In this document: in pieces, positions 24,088 to 32,439 of the stretch
Position numbering within the stretch: position 1 is the first letter of the stretch
How the letters are laid out: each line of letters opens with the position of its first letter
Origin: a virus
Strand: one strand, 5' to 3'
Virus record (IMG/VR): IMGVR_UViG_3300013102_000012
Location: 1 to 51,559 of that record
Length of the DNA: 51,559 nt
Notes under the pieces: generated by a model
What the model was told of the DNA's origin: nothing
What the model saw: only the letters and a program-made list of their open reading frames with translations
Database searches by the model: none
Position numbers and translations under genes: made by a program

Positions 24088-24337
24088 TACGCGCCCTCTT
24101 GAGCCGCGCGGGCTGCCCGCGCCAACGCTTCGTTATACGCGTCGACGTCCGCGATTTCCAGCAAGTCGTAAGCGTCCTCGAGCCCGTACACAGTTTGCAG
24201 TTCGTGCAACGTGGCGAGCTTGGCGCTGACGACGTTGCCGATCAGCTGGGGGACGTTTGCGTATCCGACGAATCCGACGTCGCTTGCGCCTGGACCGCCG
24301 CGCCCAGTTTCGACAGGTACGCGGCGACCGAAAAACC
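24087..24337 (-). CDS. Tail assembly chaperone, -1 frameshift extension (GT-like)
   Basis: A frame without its own ATG, -1 relative to the chaperone gene, open to the TAA at 24087. Its last part is clearly protein-like: SAKLATLHELQTVYGLEDAYDLL and EIADVDAYNEALARAA. A GGGTTTT heptamer in the right phase lies at 24332-24338; a second candidate, TCC CCC AGC next to the zero-frame stop (24248-24253), allows slippage on CCC. As in lambda gpG-gpT, a fusion product is expected in small amounts and would help fold the tape measure protein encoded next. Confidence 0.65.
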
Positions 24338-24733
24338 CGTGTGGAGTTCGACGACCTCCCCGCGCAACTTCACGAGCGTCGAGATTTCTTCGATATCTTC
24401 GTCGTCGAGCGGCCGCGTGACGTCCTGCCGGGTGCGGTCAGGCAGCAATTCGACGCACGACATCATTTCGTCAAGTAGCGGCTCGGCGTCGACGAACGAC
24501 GTGGTGAGCAGCGCACGAAAGCCGACGGCGACCATGGCACCCATACCTGCGCGCATCACTTCGGGCGAGATATCGACGCCGCTGTCCGCGATCGCCAGAA
24601 GCGCGCGCGTCGCCCACTTCTCGGCGCGGACAGCGGACATTTCGGTGATCTTGAAGGCCTTGCCGGCGTCGCGGTTCGGTCGGTCCTTGTCGTCACTGGT
24701 TGGGATGACGACGAGCTTGGTTTTGCGGGCCAT
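24242..24733 (-). CDS. Tail assembly chaperone (gpG-like)
   Basis: 163 residues. GKAFKITEMSAVRAEKWATRALLA, GMGAMVAVGFRALL, PLLDEMMSCV and RLDDEDIEEI-like segments follow the tail chaperone pattern found between tube and tape measure genes. The frame ends at a TGA at 24242. A -1 shifted frame continues to 24087 (separate entry). AAGGGAGA precedes the ATG. Confidence 0.82.
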   Translation of the reverse strand: MARKTKLVVIPTSDDKDRPNRDAGKAFKITEMSAVRAEKWATRALLAIADSGVDISPEVMRAGMGAMVAVGFRALLTTSFVDAEPLLDEMMSCVELLPDRTRQDVTRPLDDEDIEEISTLVKLRGEVVELHTGFSVAAYLSKLGAAVQAQATSDSSDTQTSPS

Positions 24734-24755
24734 AAATCTCCCTTGGGCCTATTGG

Positions 24756-25196
24756 TTAAGCGGGTCCGGCCGTGACGTCCTGCCACGTAATGGAGAACTG
24801 GCGCGGCTGGATCGTGCGGCGCAGCGACGGCATCACGGACGACGCGGTCTTGAAGCCACGGGTCATGGTGTATCGCTTGCTGGTCGCCTTGATCAGCAAC
24901 GAACCGAACGCGATGTACGTTTCGCGCCGCTGGCGCTCGGCCTGCGTCCAGTTCTCGAAAAAGTCGATGCTCTCGCTGTCCGCCTGCAACATGATGTTCT
25001 GCACGACGGCGTTGAACACCCAGCCGGCCGACAGGCGGCCGTCGATACCGAAACTCGTCTCGGCGGTCGTCAGCGCGTCGGTGTTCGACAGGTCGTCGGC
25101 GGAAAAGCCCTGGATGCGGCGCGGCGTGTCGTACAAGCCGACGACGCCCAGCATCAGGATAGCGTTTGCCGAGGTGATCGTACGGTTGTTCGCCAT
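24756..25196 (-). CDS. Tail tube protein (DUF3277-like)
   Basis: 146 residues. ITSANAILMLGVVGLYDTPRRIQGFSADD, IDGRLSAGWVFNAVVQNIMLQADS and DFFENWTQAE match the DUF3277 tube proteins of contractile-tailed phages. It directly follows the sheath gene, its start overlapping the sheath stop (TAATG). It forms the inner tube of the tail. Confidence 0.85.
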   Translation of the reverse strand: MANNRTITSANAILMLGVVGLYDTPRRIQGFSADDLSNTDALTTAETSFGIDGRLSAGWVFNAVVQNIMLQADSESIDFFENWTQAERQRRETYIAFGSLLIKATSKRYTMTRGFKTASSVMPSLRRTIQPRQFSITWQDVTAGPA

Positions 25197-26680
25197 TACT
25201 GCACCTGCAGGCTGGAGAGAGTGATTTTCTGCACCGACTGGCCGTCGGTATAGAAGAACGTGGCCGTCGGCGAGCCGCGGACCGCGCGCACGGTGCCGCC
25301 CGGATCCACGACGGAAAGATACCAGCCGCGGGCGAACAGCACGTCGGAGATATCGAGCCCGGCCAGCTGGTTGACCTGCGTCTTCTGGGCATCGGTCAGC
25401 GTCACGCCGGACCGGATCGCACCGAAAGATACGGCCGCGTCAATATCGGTCTGAACGCCCGAGCCGATCATTTCATAGCCGTCGTCGTTGTACGGGATCT
25501 GGCCGAGGTTGGTCAGAAGCGACATCAGCGAGACTTGGAAGCGGTTGTTCAGCCAAATCTGGTTGATATAGCTGTCGATCCACTTGAAATCGCCCGACAC
25601 GCTGCCCGGATACAGGAACGTGAACTGATCGTTGGCCGTCGCGTACGAACCATAGAAGTTGTAGCCGTTCGCGATCAGGTTCGCCGCGATCGTCTGGTTC
25701 GTGACGTCCGCCGCCAGTCCCGACTGGCTACGGAAAGCACCGTTCGCACGGCCATTCGTCCGGTTGAAGTCGATCGACGCGACGTATCCCAGGACGAACA
25801 CCGCCTTGTCGGCGGCGGGCGCCCACACGATGGCCGTCCCGGAAAGGTTGGCGTTCTTGATCAGCGCGGCCGGTGACGTCGTGTCGGTATTGGTGGTGCC
25901 CGCGACGATGTTGGTCCACGGCACGTACAGGAAGCGATTGCCGCGGCCGTTCGTCCACGTCGCAAACGCGACGATATCGTCCGACGCCGCTTGGAACAGC
26001 GTCGTGAACGTCACGAAATCCTGCGTTTGGCCGATGACACCCGCCATGGCGGTTCCGGGGGTATCGACCGCGGCGCCTTGCGACAGGACGGCACCGGCCG
26101 CCGCAGTCAGGCCCAGGCCGCTGGCAAGCGAGCCGCTGGCGACCGTGATGGTCGACGTCGCGCCGGTCGCGTTGGTCGTGAAGGTGAAGGCGCCCGCGAC
26201 GCTGTCATACGTCACGGTAAAGGCCGGCGTCGTGAAAGCGGCCTGAATGAGCGTTGCGGCGTTCGAGAAGCTGGTAGCGCTCGAAAGGTTGATGGTGCTG
26301 GAAGTGGTCGACGTGCCGTTGACAGTCAGGGTCAGCGTGCCGGTGAGGGCCTGCAACTGCGTCAGGGTCAGACCGAGCGAGGCCCCGCGCAGCCATGCCG
26401 CACGCGCCGTCGACGCGTAGGCGGCGAAAAGCAGGAACGCCGGTTTGACGAACGAATTGTCATAGCCGAGGAAATAAATCACGGCCTTGGCGTACTCGTC
26501 GGACGTCGGACCGAAATAGGCCGAGACGGCATCAGCGCTCGTGAACCGCAGGATCGTGCCGTACGGCGCGCGCGTGCTGTTCGTCAGGATCAGACCGGCC
26601 ATATCCAGACCGGTGCCGCCGGAACCGATAACGCCAGGAATGACGTTGACGATTTCCGAGGCTGGGATACTCGCAACCAT
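25196..26680 (-). CDS. Tail sheath protein (DUF3383)
   Basis: 494 residues from the ATG at 26680; the longer frame only runs over the previous gene. VASIPASEIVNVIPGVIG, LILTNSTRAPYGTILRFTS, VSAYFGPTSDEYAKAVIYF, a TLTVNGTSTT beta domain, and late segments GYNFYGSYATANDQFTFLYPG and WLNNRFQVSLM are hallmarks of the DUF3383 family, the contractile sheath of this phage group. Preceded by the tail terminator, followed by the tube gene. Confidence 0.92.
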   Translation of the reverse strand: MVASIPASEIVNVIPGVIGSGGTGLDMAGLILTNSTRAPYGTILRFTSADAVSAYFGPTSDEYAKAVIYFLGYDNSFVKPAFLLFAAYASTARAAWLRGASLGLTLTQLQALTGTLTLTVNGTSTTSSTINLSSATSFSNAATLIQAAFTTPAFTVTYDSVAGAFTFTTNATGATSTITVASGSLASGLGLTAAAGAVLSQGAAVDTPGTAMAGVIGQTQDFVTFTTLFQAASDDIVAFATWTNGRGNRFLYVPWTNIVAGTTNTDTTSPAALIKNANLSGTAIVWAPAADKAVFVLGYVASIDFNRTNGRANGAFRSQSGLAADVTNQTIAANLIANGYNFYGSYATANDQFTFLYPGSVSGDFKWIDSYINQIWLNNRFQVSLMSLLTNLGQIPYNDDGYEMIGSGVQTDIDAAVSFGAIRSGVTLTDAQKTQVNQLAGLDISDVLFARGWYLSVVDPGGTVRAVRGSPTATFFYTDGQSVQKITLSSLQVQ

Positions 26681-27189
26681 CAATCCGCCTCCACAATGAT
26701 AACGCCGACTGTATCGGCAAACTGTTGGCTTGTCGAGACGGTGGGGTTGATCTGCATGAGGGCATGCACAAGCCACCGAGTGGTGTATTGCTGCTCGCTA
26801 TCGACCAGCGGCATTTGGCGCCCGTCGTCGCACCAAAGCGGCTGGACGCCGAACGGTCGCAGATAATCGCAGCCGTACAGGTCGCGGAACAGTTGGGCGA
26901 AAATCTGCGCATGGTCCGTGGCGTTCGGGCCGTAGAAATTGATCTGACAACCGACTTGCGTCGACAGGGTCGTCAAGCGCTGGCTATCCGTCGGCGCATA
27001 GTTGCGCACGGTCGTAGCGAGCGACGCGCGATCGGTCGGGATCAGGATCACGAAGTCCGGCCCGACGGGCATCGGCACGTCGTTTTGCTGACCTTGCCGG
27101 ATGTCGTTGTTCGCCAGCTCGGGCAGGATCTCGTGCATGAACGCCTTGAGCGCGGCAAACACGTCATCGTCGAAAATGTCGATCGCCAT
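26680..27189 (-). CDS. Tail terminator / neck protein (LIC_12616-like)
   Basis: 169 residues from the ATG at 27189. DDDVFAALKAFMHEILPE, VPMPVGPDFVILIPTD, INFYGPNATDHAQIFAQLFRD and a final SQQFADTVGVIIVEAD follow the phage neck/tail terminator pattern. Start and stop overlap neighbours by one or two bases. It caps the tail tube and joins it to the neck. Confidence 0.75.
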   Translation of the reverse strand: MAIDIFDDDVFAALKAFMHEILPELANNDIRQGQQNDVPMPVGPDFVILIPTDRASLATTVRNYAPTDSQRLTTLSTQVGCQINFYGPNATDHAQIFAQLFRDLYGCDYLRPFGVQPLWCDDGRQMPLVDSEQQYTTRWLVHALMQINPTVSTSQQFADTVGVIIVEAD

Positions 27190-27572
27190 CAGGTCGGCCC
27201 CCCGGTTTGCTGGACGAGCGCGACCTTGCACCATCCGGCCATCGTCCAGCCTTCAAGAACGGCCATCACCTTCCACCAGACGCCTTCAAAGAACAGCAAG
27301 TCGCCCCCGGTCTGCTTGACCCGGTCGTACGCCTGCAACTGGCCGTTGCAGTACGCCGCGCGATCGCACTGGCTCAGGTTCATCGACTGGATATGCTCGA
27401 TTTCTGCCTTGGTGAGCGCCTGGGCCTGCACGACGACCGTTGCGGCCGGTGCGTACGTTACGGCCATCTTGCCGCTCGGCTGGGTCGTGAAGCCCTGATA
27501 CGCGCGCAACGTGGCCGGCGTGTTCGGGTTGACCGCCGACGTCAGCCGATTAGCGATGCCGCGGAGGTTCAT
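27189..27572 (-). CDS. Head-tail connector region protein, hypothetical
   Basis: 127 residues from the ATG at 27572, whose ATGA overlaps the upstream stop. NLRGIANRLTSAVNPNTPATLRAYQG, VQAQALTKAEIEHIQSMNLSQ and GDLLFFEGVWWKVM; the last part looks like the beta-barrel stopper fold (phage head-closure or Ftsz-like minor capsid). The position between HK97gp10-like and terminator genes supports a head-closure role. Confidence 0.65.
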   Translation of the reverse strand: MNLRGIANRLTSAVNPNTPATLRAYQGFTTQPSGKMAVTYAPAATVVVQAQALTKAEIEHIQSMNLSQCDRAAYCNGQLQAYDRVKQTGGDLLFFEGVWWKVMAVLEGWTMAGWCKVALVQQTGGPT

Positions 27573-28099
27573 TCTTCGACCTCGTGATCGACCGAATTGA
27601 GCATATGGCCCGTCCACGTCAGCGGTTTTCCGGGCGGGGCGGTCTCCCCGGCGGTAGCGTCCGACCATGCCTTCAACACGTCGTCGAACTCATAGCCGCC
27701 CATCGGGAAGCGTTGCTTGAGCAGGTTGGTCGCCATGCTGTTCGGCGGGGAGCTGGTCGCGACGATCGACTGACGCAGCTCGCCCGCGATACCCGCGCCC
27801 ATCATGTCGAGCGCCTTGTACGCATCCCAGTCGTTCAGCTCGAGCAACTTGGCCAGCTTGGCGCCCCAGGTCGGCGAGTTCGACGCGACCATGTTCGAAA
27901 AGAACGGGCGGGCGGGAATGCCTTTCGCGGGCGCGCCGAAATTGTTGATCGCCGCAACGGTCGCAACGGACGTCCCGTCGGGATACGTCGCGCCCTCGAG
28001 GAACCCGACGCGCAACGTCGCGCCCTTCGCCACCTTGGCGGCCAGCTCGGCCAGCCGCTTCTGGAGCAACTGGCCGCCTTTTAGGGAAGTAGACGGCAT
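27569..28099 (-). CDS. HK97 gp10-like neck/tail completion protein
   Basis: 176 residues. VRVGFLEGATYPDGTSVATVA with INNFGAPAKGIPARPFF and a long C-terminal helical part ending WSDATAGETAPPGKPL correspond to HK97-gp10-like tail component proteins. It lies between the DUF4054 adaptor and the head-closure candidate. Confidence 0.78.
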   Translation of the reverse strand: MPSTSLKGGQLLQKRLAELAAKVAKGATLRVGFLEGATYPDGTSVATVAAINNFGAPAKGIPARPFFSNMVASNSPTWGAKLAKLLELNDWDAYKALDMMGAGIAGELRQSIVATSSPPNSMATNLLKQRFPMGGYEFDDVLKAWSDATAGETAPPGKPLTWTGHMLNSVDHEVEE

Positions 28100-28100
28100 G

Positions 28101-28547
28101 TCAGCGCCAGCCCGGGTACGCTGGGCCGAAATAGCGCGGCTGGGCGGGTACGTAGCGCGCGGTGCGCAGCCACCGGGTCAATTCCCAGAACAGCGCGCCG
28201 TATTGCGTCTGCAGCCACCACGCTTGGCTATTGCTGACCGCCCCGTAGTCCGTCGAGACCGAGACGCTACCCTCGGTTGCGCTCGACACGCGGCCGATCA
28301 GCTCGCGCGGCACCGGCAAGGTCTGCCCAGCGGCAAGCGGATAGCCCGCCAGGGACGCGAGGTGCGCGGTCGCATAGTTCAGCATCGTCTGGCGGGCGGT
28401 CACGTCCTGCACGGACGAACCGTCCGTATTGTCGAGCAAGCCGAGCCCTGCGATCGAAAAGAAAGAGCCGGCCAACGCTTCGTTGACCGACCCCATTTCC
28501 GGAAACAGGGCGGTCCATTGCGCGTAGTCGAATACCGCGACCGCCAT
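28101..28547 (-). CDS. Head-tail adaptor, DUF4054
   Basis: 148 residues. [26 protein letters not shown] (quoted parts: [17 protein letters not shown]), [42 protein letters not shown] and [18 protein letters not shown] fit DUF4054, an adaptor between portal and tail. It is followed at once by the HK97gp10-like gene. Confidence 0.85.
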   Translation of the reverse strand: MAVAVFDYAQWTALFPEMGSVNEALAGSFFSIAGLGLLDNTDGSSVQDVTARQTMLNYATAHLASLAGYPLAAGQTLPVPRELIGRVSSATEGSVSVSTDYGAVSNSQAWWLQTQYGALFWELTRWLRTARYVPAQPRYFGPAYPGWR

Positions 28548-28559
28548 GTCCGTTCGTCC

Positions 28560-29003
28560 TTACTTGCCGCGCTTGCCCTTCGGCGCCGCGCCGTTCGCTT
28601 CGTCCGCGTCGTCGTTCTTCTCGACGCCTTCCTTCTCCGGGTCGAGCCCTTCGAAGCCGGTCGCCACCGCGTCCGACATGGCGGTGCATTCCTTGCGCGC
28701 CTCGTCGAAGCTCTTGTACGGGCCGAGGATCGAACCGTTTTCCAGCGCCGGGAACGGTTCGGCCAGCTTGCCGCCGTTCTCGTCCATGGTCACGGCCTTC
28801 GCCCAGGCCGCGAAGGCGTCGGCCTGTCGATCGGACACTTCGGTCAGGCCGAAACCGCCCGAGCGATGATTGTTGTCGTCGAGACGACCGTTCGGCGACA
28901 CGTTCTCGAGACGCTCGCCGATGTTCGAGCCGACGAGAACGATCGTCTGGCCTTCGTGCGTGATCTGCAGGCCGTTCGGCAGCTTACAAGCGATGACGGG
29001 CAT
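28560..29003 (-). CDS. Hypothetical virion-associated protein
   Basis: 147 residues: a short beta domain with LPNGLQITHEGQTIVLVGSN, a middle helix with SDRQADAFAAWAKAVTM, and a charged C-terminal tail rich in Glu/Asp/Lys. Between the capsid and adaptor genes such proteins are often capsid fibres or head-to-tail regulators. No confident family. Confidence 0.65.
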   Translation of the reverse strand: MPVIACKLPNGLQITHEGQTIVLVGSNIGERLENVSPNGRLDDNNHRSGGFGLTEVSDRQADAFAAWAKAVTMDENGGKLAEPFPALENGSILGPYKSFDEARKECTAMSDAVATGFEGLDPEKEGVEKNDDADEANGAAPKGKRGK

Positions 29004-29032
29004 TGTGGTCGGTCCTTCCTAAAGCCATCGGT

Positions 29033-29074
29033 ATCCCGGCCGCCGTGCGGGGAATCGGGGGCGGCGGCCGGGAT
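29033..29074. other. Strong stem-loop downstream of the capsid gene
   Basis: A perfect 13-bp inverted repeat (arms 29033-29045 and 29062-29074, ATCCCGGCCGCCG and its complement) with a 16-nt loop lies in the 91-bp gap between the capsid and the next gene. No T-run follows in either direction, so it is not a standard terminator. It may protect the capsid message from 3' decay or reduce downstream expression. Confidence 0.7.
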
Positions 29075-29094
29075 GGCGGGGCGCTAGGTCTGGG

Positions 29095-30126
29095 TCAGAT
29101 ACCCAGCATCTGCGCGATGGCGATCGGGCGGCGAATGATCGCGCCCCAGGTGCCGGCGCTGAACTTCTGCATCCACGCCGACAGTTCCTGAACGATCGGA
29201 TGCGCGCGCATCTTCTCGGTGAACCCGGCCCAGATCGTCTGGTCGCCCTGGTAGTCCTTCACGACCAGCTGCATCAGCTCGCCCGAGCCGGTCGAATATT
29301 CCGGCGCGGCGCGGACCGTCATGTTCGGGAACGCACGCTTGATCGCGTCGATCACCGGGATCAACGTCAGGGTCGAAATGGTGGCCAGACGCGGCTGACG
29401 GGTCGTCGAAAGGATCAGTTCCATAGGATCCGTCATTTCGAGATTGCCGCCCATCTGCGTCTGAAGCTGCGTGTACAGCGCCAGCACATCACGATAGATT
29501 TCTTCGGCCGTGGCGTTCACCCACGACGTACCGCCCGCGGTCTTGGTGGCGGGAGCGATCGGGGTGATCAGCGATGGGTCGTTGAGCATGCCGTAGTTCT
29601 GCAGGCCGGAAATGCCGTAGAAGTACGAACGGTTCTGGAACCGGTTGAACGTCTGCGCGACCGAGGCGTCCAGCCGGGCCGAATAGTCGATCGCGGCGAC
29701 GCCCCACATGGCGAGCTGACGTTCGCCCATGCGCTTGATCGTCTGGTAGTGGTACGGCTGGCGCGCCACCCAGTTGACGTTCGCGTCGACCGTGCCGCCG
29801 TTCTCATAGTCGCCATACGCGACGACATGACCGGCCGGCTCGGCGAGTGGCATCATCAGCGACATGGTCGTCCAGTCGCCCTTTTTGATCTCGCCGCCGG
29901 CGATCTCGGCCGCCCGGAGCGGCTGGAGAACAACCTCGATCACGTTCGGGTCGACGATGTTCGCCAGGAACGCCGGGATACCGGTGTTGGCGGTGGTGAT
30001 CAGCTGCGGCTGGGCATCCATCGCGAGCGGGAGATTGCTGCGCCATTCGTCCTGGGCATACACCGCCGTGTCCGGGAAGTGCACGCCGTAATCGGCGAGG
30101 AAGCGACGGTCGTTCAGATCACGCAT
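29095..30126 (-). CDS. Major capsid protein (DUF2184)
   Basis: 343 residues. DYGVHFPDTAVYAQDEW, ITTANTGIPAFLANIVDPNVIEVVLQPLRAAEI (parts: GIPAFLANIVDP, VVLQPLRAAEI), GDYENGGTVDANVNWVARQ, QRQ-like YHYQTIKRMGERQLAMWG, FYGISGLQNYGMLNDPSL and late WTGFTEK-like WAGFTEKMRAHP are the DUF2184 HK97-fold capsid pattern. The gene follows the cement protein and precedes the stem-loop at 29033-29074. A GGGGGT site lies 13 nt ahead of the ATG. Confidence 0.92.
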   Translation of the reverse strand: MRDLNDRRFLADYGVHFPDTAVYAQDEWRSNLPLAMDAQPQLITTANTGIPAFLANIVDPNVIEVVLQPLRAAEIAGGEIKKGDWTTMSLMMPLAEPAGHVVAYGDYENGGTVDANVNWVARQPYHYQTIKRMGERQLAMWGVAAIDYSARLDASVAQTFNRFQNRSYFYGISGLQNYGMLNDPSLITPIAPATKTAGGTSWVNATAEEIYRDVLALYTQLQTQMGGNLEMTDPMELILSTTRQPRLATISTLTLIPVIDAIKRAFPNMTVRAAPEYSTGSGELMQLVVKDYQGDQTIWAGFTEKMRAHPIVQELSAWMQKFSAGTWGAIIRRPIAIAQMLGI

Positions 30127-30133
30127 GGTTGGA

Positions 30134-30889
30134 TTACCCCCAGACCGAGATTTTGGCGATATCGCCAGCCGCGGCCGGGCTGTCGACGCGATAGTTGGTC
30201 GGCGCGGCGGTCGTCTGCGTCAGAGCGACGTTCGTTCCGCCGGCGGTGGCGTTGGCCGACAGGACTGCCGTCGCGCCCGAGACGCTGACGATGTACGCGC
30301 CCGCCGGGATGCCCGTGCCGCTGACCGGCTGGCCCGGAACGAGCGTGCCGCCCGCGACCGCGGTCAGGTTGGCCGAACCGTTGGTGGTCGTCACGGTGAC
30401 GCCCGTTGCGGTCGGCGGCGTGCTGGTCGCCCCCGCGATGGCCGAGCCGTCCGCGAAACTGGCAAACACGTACGAGCCGATTGCCGCGCCGGCCGCGAAC
30501 TGTGCGAACACATCGCCGCGGGTGATCAGCGTGACGCCGAAACCGGGCTGCATGGCCGACGTGTTTTCGCCGAGGTAGGCGGTGATCAGCGAGACCTGAT
30601 CGCGCTGGACGAACCCGACGCGCACACGGCCCGGCTGGCCCGAAGCGCCTTCGGTGAACAGCGCGCCGGTGCCCGGATTGGCCGAGGTGACGAGGCCGGT
30701 CACGGTGTCCGCGAAAGCGAACTGGCCGATGATCACGCCGGTCGTGCCGACCTTCCACGAACCGGAAGCCGCTTCCGACAGATCGCCGGTGTTGGCCTGG
30801 AGGAGCGAAACGTGCGGATTGGCCGAAGCCCACCCGCCCTTTACGCCCGGGGCGATGTAAGCGTTAACGGAACGCTGGAAACCTGCCAT
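30134..30889 (-). CDS. Capsid decoration / structural cement protein (Gp24-like)
   Basis: 251 residues. The N-terminal part (VNAYIAPGVKGGWASANPH), GVIIGQFAFAD, GLVTSANPGTGALFTEGASGQ and VRVGFVQRDQ... are cement-like. An inserted domain near 160-225 is Thr/Gly-rich and Ig-like, with SGTGIPAGAYIVSVSG. It binds the capsid outside and stabilises it. It ends 8 bp before the capsid gene. Confidence 0.82.
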   Translation of the reverse strand: MAGFQRSVNAYIAPGVKGGWASANPHVSLLQANTGDLSEAASGSWKVGTTGVIIGQFAFADTVTGLVTSANPGTGALFTEGASGQPGRVRVGFVQRDQVSLITAYLGENTSAMQPGFGVTLITRGDVFAQFAAGAAIGSYVFASFADGSAIAGATSTPPTATGVTVTTTNGSANLTAVAGGTLVPGQPVSGTGIPAGAYIVSVSGATAVLSANATAGGTNVALTQTTAAPTNYRVDSPAAAGDIAKISVWG

Positions 30890-30894
30890 GTCGA

Positions 30895-32154
30895 TCAGCC
30901 CCGGATCAGGTTGCCACGCTTCGGAAAGCGCTTGGCAACGTCGTTGTAGGATTCGCGCTGGGCCTTGTGGTCCTGCGCGATCGGCGCCTTTTCGCGGACC
31001 GCCTTGGCGATGGCGCGGAAGGTCGTGCCGAGCGCCGCGTCGGGCAGCTCGGTCGAATTGACGCCCAGCGCGTCCAGACCGGCGCGGTAATAGGCGGCGG
31101 CGCTGTCCATGGCGACCAGTTCGCCGGTCACCGGCAGCACTTCGCGCTCGGCGGTACGAATGGCGGTCGCTTCGGCCAGCGCGTCACGCTTGGCCTTCTC
31201 GACCATGCGCGAGACGGTCGCGGCGTCCATGGCGGGCTTGTCGTCCGCGTCCTTGTCGCCATCTTCGTCCATGGCCGGCTTCTTCCCGTCCTCGTCGTCG
31301 CCTTCGTCTTCGGCGGTCTCGAGGTCGTCCTTGCCGTCGAGCGCCATGCCCTTGACGGCGGCGATCACCGACGAGACGCTTTCGAGGTTCAGCGCCGCAT
31401 CGGCGGCCAGATGCGGCTGGGCCAGACCGAACACCTTTTCGGCCAGGGCCTTTTCGGCGCCCGGCTTGGCAAGGGTCTTGTCGTTGACGTCGGCGAGCGC
31501 CGCGCCCATGTCGAATTTAGCGTCCTGCGCGAGAAGCGGACGGATCAGACCAGCAAGGCCGCCCCCCAGCATCAGCGCTCGCTTCGATTTGAAAGCCATC
31601 GGCTGTTCGTCTCCAACGATTACGTCCGGTCCCGCGCGACCCTCAATCACAAGGGCCACATGGTTCCCGACAATATCCCGCATTACCCCGTCATAGTCAA
31701 CGCCCTCGAAATTACCGGGCGTCATGTCGGCCCGATAACGATACGCGCTCGACAATTCCCGTTTTTCCTCGGCTTCGATACCGTCGATGCTATCGCGCGC
31801 CCAGACGACCATAGAATTGGTCAGATACGGGCCGTTCATCGCCGCATCGGTGCCAGTCGAACCGACGACCAACCCCGGCTTGTGCGAACCGTCGTCGTAC
31901 GCCGTGACGGGCACATGCTCGCTCAAGACGGGCAGGTTGTTGAACGTTGCTGCACCAGCCGCCAATTCCGCCGGGTCGCGCAGCAAATTATAGATGCGGT
32001 CGGGATCGAGACCAAGCGTATCCCAAGCCGGTATTTCCCGACCGAGGTATCCGCAGACGTTCGCCTTGCTGATATTGGTGACGCGCAGATGCAACCGACC
32101 ATCCGCGTCGTACGAGCGGACGGATGAGGCCCGGTCCATGGCGATCAGGATCAT
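30895..32154 (-). CDS. DUF2213 prohead protease with scaffold-like C-terminus
   Basis: 419 residues from the ATG at 32154 (ATGA overlap with the upstream stop). DGRLHLRVTNISKANVCGY, GLDPDRIYNLLRDPAEL, FNNLPVLSEHVPVTAYD and GNHVALVIEGRAGPDVIV are DUF2213. Residues about 255-320 are a highly acidic helical region (DGKDDLETAEDEGDDED) like a scaffold that is later cut, and the C-terminus is helical. It probably acts as protease and scaffold in head assembly. Confidence 0.85.
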   Translation of the reverse strand: MILIAMDRASSVRSYDADGRLHLRVTNISKANVCGYLGREIPAWDTLGLDPDRIYNLLRDPAELAAGAATFNNLPVLSEHVPVTAYDDGSHKPGLVVGSTGTDAAMNGPYLTNSMVVWARDSIDGIEAEEKRELSSAYRYRADMTPGNFEGVDYDGVMRDIVGNHVALVIEGRAGPDVIVGDEQPMAFKSKRALMLGGGLAGLIRPLLAQDAKFDMGAALADVNDKTLAKPGAEKALAEKVFGLAQPHLAADAALNLESVSSVIAAVKGMALDGKDDLETAEDEGDDEDGKKPAMDEDGDKDADDKPAMDAATVSRMVEKAKRDALAEATAIRTAEREVLPVTGELVAMDSAAAYYRAGLDALGVNSTELPDAALGTTFRAIAKAVREKAPIAQDHKAQRESYNDVAKRFPKRGNLIRG

Positions 32155-32426
32155 ACGTTCTTCCCTTTCTTCGGCCATACGAACCGAGCCGCGACGTCGT
32201 CGAACCCAGGCAGATGGCTCCCGATATACGGTACGCGCTCGGCGCCAGTGTCACGGGAGACCTTGCCGAGCTTCGCGCTGCCGTCCTCGTTGCACACGAT
32301 GATCTTGCGGGAATCGCCGGCCGGAAGCGCCGGTTGCGCCTTGAGCGCGTAATAGCTCTGCTCGGCGATCTGAAGAGAGATCACACCGTCCTTTTCGCCG
32401 GCGTAGGTGATTTCGGGAAGTGCCAT
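32151..32426 (-). CDS. Hypothetical head-region protein (91 residues)
   Basis: 91 residues: LPEITYAGEKDGVISLQIAEQSYYALK, RKIIVCNEDGSAK, FVWPKKGKNV. A small beta-rich protein between tailspike and protease genes; no family recognised. A KxG-rich tail suggests nucleic acid or capsid contact. Confidence 0.6.
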   Translation of the reverse strand: MALPEITYAGEKDGVISLQIAEQSYYALKAQPALPAGDSRKIIVCNEDGSAKLGKVSRDTGAERVPYIGSHLPGFDDVAARFVWPKKGKNV

Positions 32427-32439
32427 CGTTTCGTTTCCC

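Noticed and set aside
27804-29087. 427-residue plus-strand frame opposite head-tail genes
   Set aside because: Spans three well-supported minus-strand genes; shadow composition.
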